A DNA stretch of 64,000 nucleotides from Metellina segmentata (lineage: Eukaryota > Arthropoda > Arachnida > Araneae > Tetragnathidae): NCBI GenBank assembly GCA_947359465.1, contig OX375872.1, positions 127,174,337-127,238,336 on the forward strand, read 5' to 3'. Positions 61,342-64,000 of this stretch are shown in pieces (position 1 is the first letter of the stretch; the number at the start of each line of letters is the position of its first letter). The position numbers were made by a program, and so were the translations under genes. Below the pieces are notes generated by a model. That model did no database searches. It was not told the DNA's origin and saw nothing but the letters and a program-made list of their open reading frames with translations.

Positions 61342-61574
61342 CGATTTATAATGTGGCGACAAAATGAGGGTAAGTTTCATTTTTCTATACCATTTCGCAA
61401 AAAATTACTATAAAATCCATAGAAATTGCTATCAAATCCATTTATGCAAAGGTTCACAGTGTGAATTTTGCTACATGGACACCGCGGCATCTTGTTATGG
61501 CGATCTCCGCCATCTTGGTTTGGCGACCAAAACAAACGCCTTGGCGCTACAGTCCCGTTTGCGACCACTCCACC
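61342..61574. other. Right part of the Rep-bearing element, no gene
   Basis: It contains GAGGGTAAGTTT at 61365, which resembles a splice donor, and a G+C-richer end with CGCCATCTTGGTTTGGCG-like segments before the inverted terminus. No coding sequence was recognised. Confidence 0.55.
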
Positions 61575-62123
61575 TCAATTTATTTTCCCATGCTATTCTC
61601 TCAAACCCAATCCATGTTTCAGTTCTCATATGAAAGATCCATACACCTGAGCTAGGATCCTTGGATGGAATTCATATCCCATGACAATAAATTGAATGTG
61701 CACCTGTTCTTTGAGCATGCTTTGTGATTCATTGCACTAAGTTGGTATGTATTTTTAGTTACCTTTTTAAATGAGTTGTGGTTGCTATAGAATATCTTGC
61801 TAGAACCCTTTTCCATGCCATGTATAAAACTCGTGTAATATACACCCAACCAGGTTTCAGTTCCCATGAGAACTATCCACATCCCATTGAATAACCTCAA
61901 GACAACAGATTTAACATGCAGCTTTCTCCTTAATTTTAGGAAAATGAAATCCTGATCCAAGACAACAGATTTAACATGCACCTGTCTCCTGTATTTTTAG
62001 TAAAAGGTTTCAGAAAAGTTTTTTTTAGGAAAAGGTTTCAGACAAACATTTTTGGTGTTACTGTGTTTAGATTCTTGAAAAGGATCAGGGTTTCATTTTC
62101 CCAAATCTAGTGTACAAATCAAT

Positions 62124-64000
62124 CGGTTGTGCCTTTACAACTGTCATGGTTTCATTGTTTAAATCTGGTGCACGTTAAATCTGTAGTCATTGTTTCATTT
62201 TTCTAAATTCATGTGCATGTTAAATCTGTATTGGATCAGGGTTTCAATTTCCCAAGTATTGTTTACATTTGAAGCAAAACGGTGCTTTTTTGTTGATAAA
62301 CGCAACTGTTGTGAATTCTGGCTTGCTAATTTACTTTTTTTGGATTGGAAACTAAAACTGGTTGATATTTCATTTCAAGTAAAAAAAACATTTTAGGTTG
62401 CTGGTAATTTATTTGACACTGGTTGTTATTTTTGGCTGGATTGATCTCGACACATGTGGCAATAGGAAGAAAATACTTTTTTTTAAATTCAATGTCATGG
62501 CAGATTTACATACCGATTGTAACTGTTCACAAGTGAGCTGCATTCACATTTACAAACACTGTCCCAGATTGAACGTGCATGTCTGTGTTGTAAATTCCTA
62601 CCATGCACAAACCCTGTTTCGATTAACTTCTCAAATCCTGATGGGATAGACCACCTACAAAAGATTATGTATTTGTAACTGTTCACACACATACAAGTCA
62701 TTCATGGGGCTTGCTATGAGATGGTGCTGCATTCACATTTACAAATACTGTATCAAATATATATATATATGATCAGCAGGTATAGGGCATACTACTGTAC
62801 AAAATTCTTAAGTAACAAGAATTTTGTAGAGTAATATGACCTATACTTGCTGGTTATATATAGTTGAAGGACATTAAAACTAATTAAATTAAGTTTTATG
62901 AAAAGTATTACTTGTTAATTGAAAGCTACATTTGCAGTACAAAACTATAAAATGTAATTTTAAATGCCATGTCACTACAGTAATTAGCACCATTTAAACA
63001 ACTGGTGTGTTGTTTACATAGGATTTGTATCTCCATGGGACTCTTTCATTGGATCTGTATCTCCATGGGAATCTTTTAAACTATTTATGTCACTTCATGT
63101 ATACATAGCTGTCTGTGAAGAAATGATCCGCATTGGTGTGAGTTCAAATGTGTGTTGTTTCCTACCATGGGGACTGTAAACAATAATTAGCAACGCATTT
63201 ATAAAAACTTTTTGAGGCATCTGTATTTACTCTCTCCATGGGACTGACTCAAAGTAAACAATAATTAGCAACTATTCTGCAGCGGTGTGTCTGGTTGAAT
63301 TCATATCTGCTGTGAGTGATTCATGTCAATTTACAAATGCTCAAATCTCGATTGACCTGTTAGGTTTTTTTTGTCAAGTTTGTGTGAAAGACTGCTTTTC
63401 TAAGATTCATTTCTCTAATGCCACGGGGGAAATATACACATCAGCAAGCATCCTGATTCATATCCCCATACTCCTGTTAGAGTATACAATATAACGGTGA
63501 GATTCTTTCATCTGGAGCCTTTGAAAACATTGACCCATTTCGAGGAATGTTTATTGAGTGAGACTTGTTCAATGCTAGAAATGTAACAACAAGTATTTAA
63601 TATTATTCAGTGTAATGTTTTGCTAGGCTGTTCCATTATTTGTTTTCACTATCAATAGGTTATTCATTAAGTAGAGTTAAGTATTTAGATTGTGTTTTCA
63701 AGCAGGAGAGAAACATAACAGCTGTTTGTGAGAATAGATCATAAAATATATTAAGCCAAAAACATTTTAATGTATGCTATCGTCCTTTGGAAACTGGATG
63801 GAGATTGAACGTCTTTCAGCATATACTCTGATATATTTTAATCTTCTCAAATCCTGATGGTCACTTGGATAGACTGCGACCTGTTTGAGGCCCCTCTGTA
63901 CGAGTGTGCTTTCAGGATGACCTGACATCATCCATTGTGTTTCAGTTCCCATATCAGCGAGAATTCTGCTATAAGATTAGAAAGTGTTTGTTTCTTGGTC
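62124..64000 (+). repeat. Macrosatellite unit 10 (cut by window end)
   Basis: The first 1877 bp of a further unit, in phase with the others and containing a complete block A'' start. The array therefore continues past the window. It lacks the block A'' deletion of unit 9. No insertion is visible in this part. Confidence 0.95.

Larger units (their letters stand above)
60554..61574. mobile_element. 1021-bp element with 23-bp perfect inverted termini carrying a viral-type Rep relic
   Basis: Both ends read GGTGGAGTGGTCGCAAACGG inward and continue GAC, giving 23 matching bases. The element is present only in unit 9. No clear target duplication is seen, and about 230 bp of the repeat are missing at the site, so either a deletion accompanied insertion or later rearrangement removed one flank. 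The interior holds long T runs, a SINE 3' fragment (60876-60916) and a broken Rep gene (60939-61341). No transposase is visible, so the element would be non-autonomous. The superfamily is not recognised. Confidence 0.82.
55312..62123 (+). repeat. Macrosatellite unit 9 (deletion plus inserted element)
   Basis: A 6812-bp unit closely related to unit 8. About 431 bp of block A'' are missing at the junction near 56211, where TTTACATAGG runs straight into ATTCATATCCCC. A 1021-bp element with inverted termini lies at 60554-61574, and about 230 bp of repeat (in unit 7 terms, 48237-48469) are absent at that site. Confidence 0.95.

Noticed and set aside
61364..61633. 89-codon frame crossing the right end of the inserted element
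   Set aside because: It runs across the inverted terminus into satellite sequence, so it cannot be one original gene.

Overview
The window is eukaryotic repeat DNA, most likely from an invertebrate animal, possibly an arthropod. It is A+T-rich and has no bacterial-style operons. It carries a Tc1/mariner-type transposon, tRNA-derived SINEs, a Ty1/copia LTR and a PIF/Harbinger-like MITE. No ordinary host gene was recognised. The species cannot be named from the sequence.

Almost everything belongs to one head-to-tail macrosatellite with a unit of about 6.45 kb. Using the anchor CGGTTGTGCC as phase, units start at 1, 10212, 16759, 23201, 29642, 36096, 42546, 49012, 55312 and 62124. The array runs off both ends of the window, with at least nine complete units plus part of a tenth. 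Adjacent units resemble each other most: units 1-2, 4-7 and 8-9 share private variants, as expected from local unequal exchange or gene conversion.

Each unit is itself composite. It holds three related blocks (in unit 2: 11251-12060, 12977-14020, 15411-16437), and each of these contains two diverged copies of an older module of about 500 bp. Between the second and third blocks lies an insert that ends in a 190-196 bp Ty1/copia LTR (TGTTGGA...CA), a copia-style primer binding site and the first ~60 codons of a Gag-like frame. This retroelement relic was therefore captured before the 6.45-kb unit was amplified and is now present in units 1-9.

Insertions private to single units decorate the array. 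Unit 1 carries a complete 1501-bp mariner (648-2148) with an intact 358-codon DD41D transposase. It also carries a 3535-bp CAGGG-ended DNA element (3016-6550), which hosts a SINE and a PIF/Harbinger-like MITE; that MITE was itself hit by a second, oppositely oriented SINE. Unit 9 carries a 1021-bp element with 23-bp perfect inverted termini (60554-61574). Inside it are a broken Rep endonuclease gene of CRESS-DNA-virus type and a fragment of the same SINE's 3' end. Units 1, 8 and 9 also have private deletions. Units 2-7 are free of large insertions.

Apart from the mariner transposase, no frame in the window looks like a functional gene. The many 60-130 codon frames repeated in every unit are by-products of repeat amplification.
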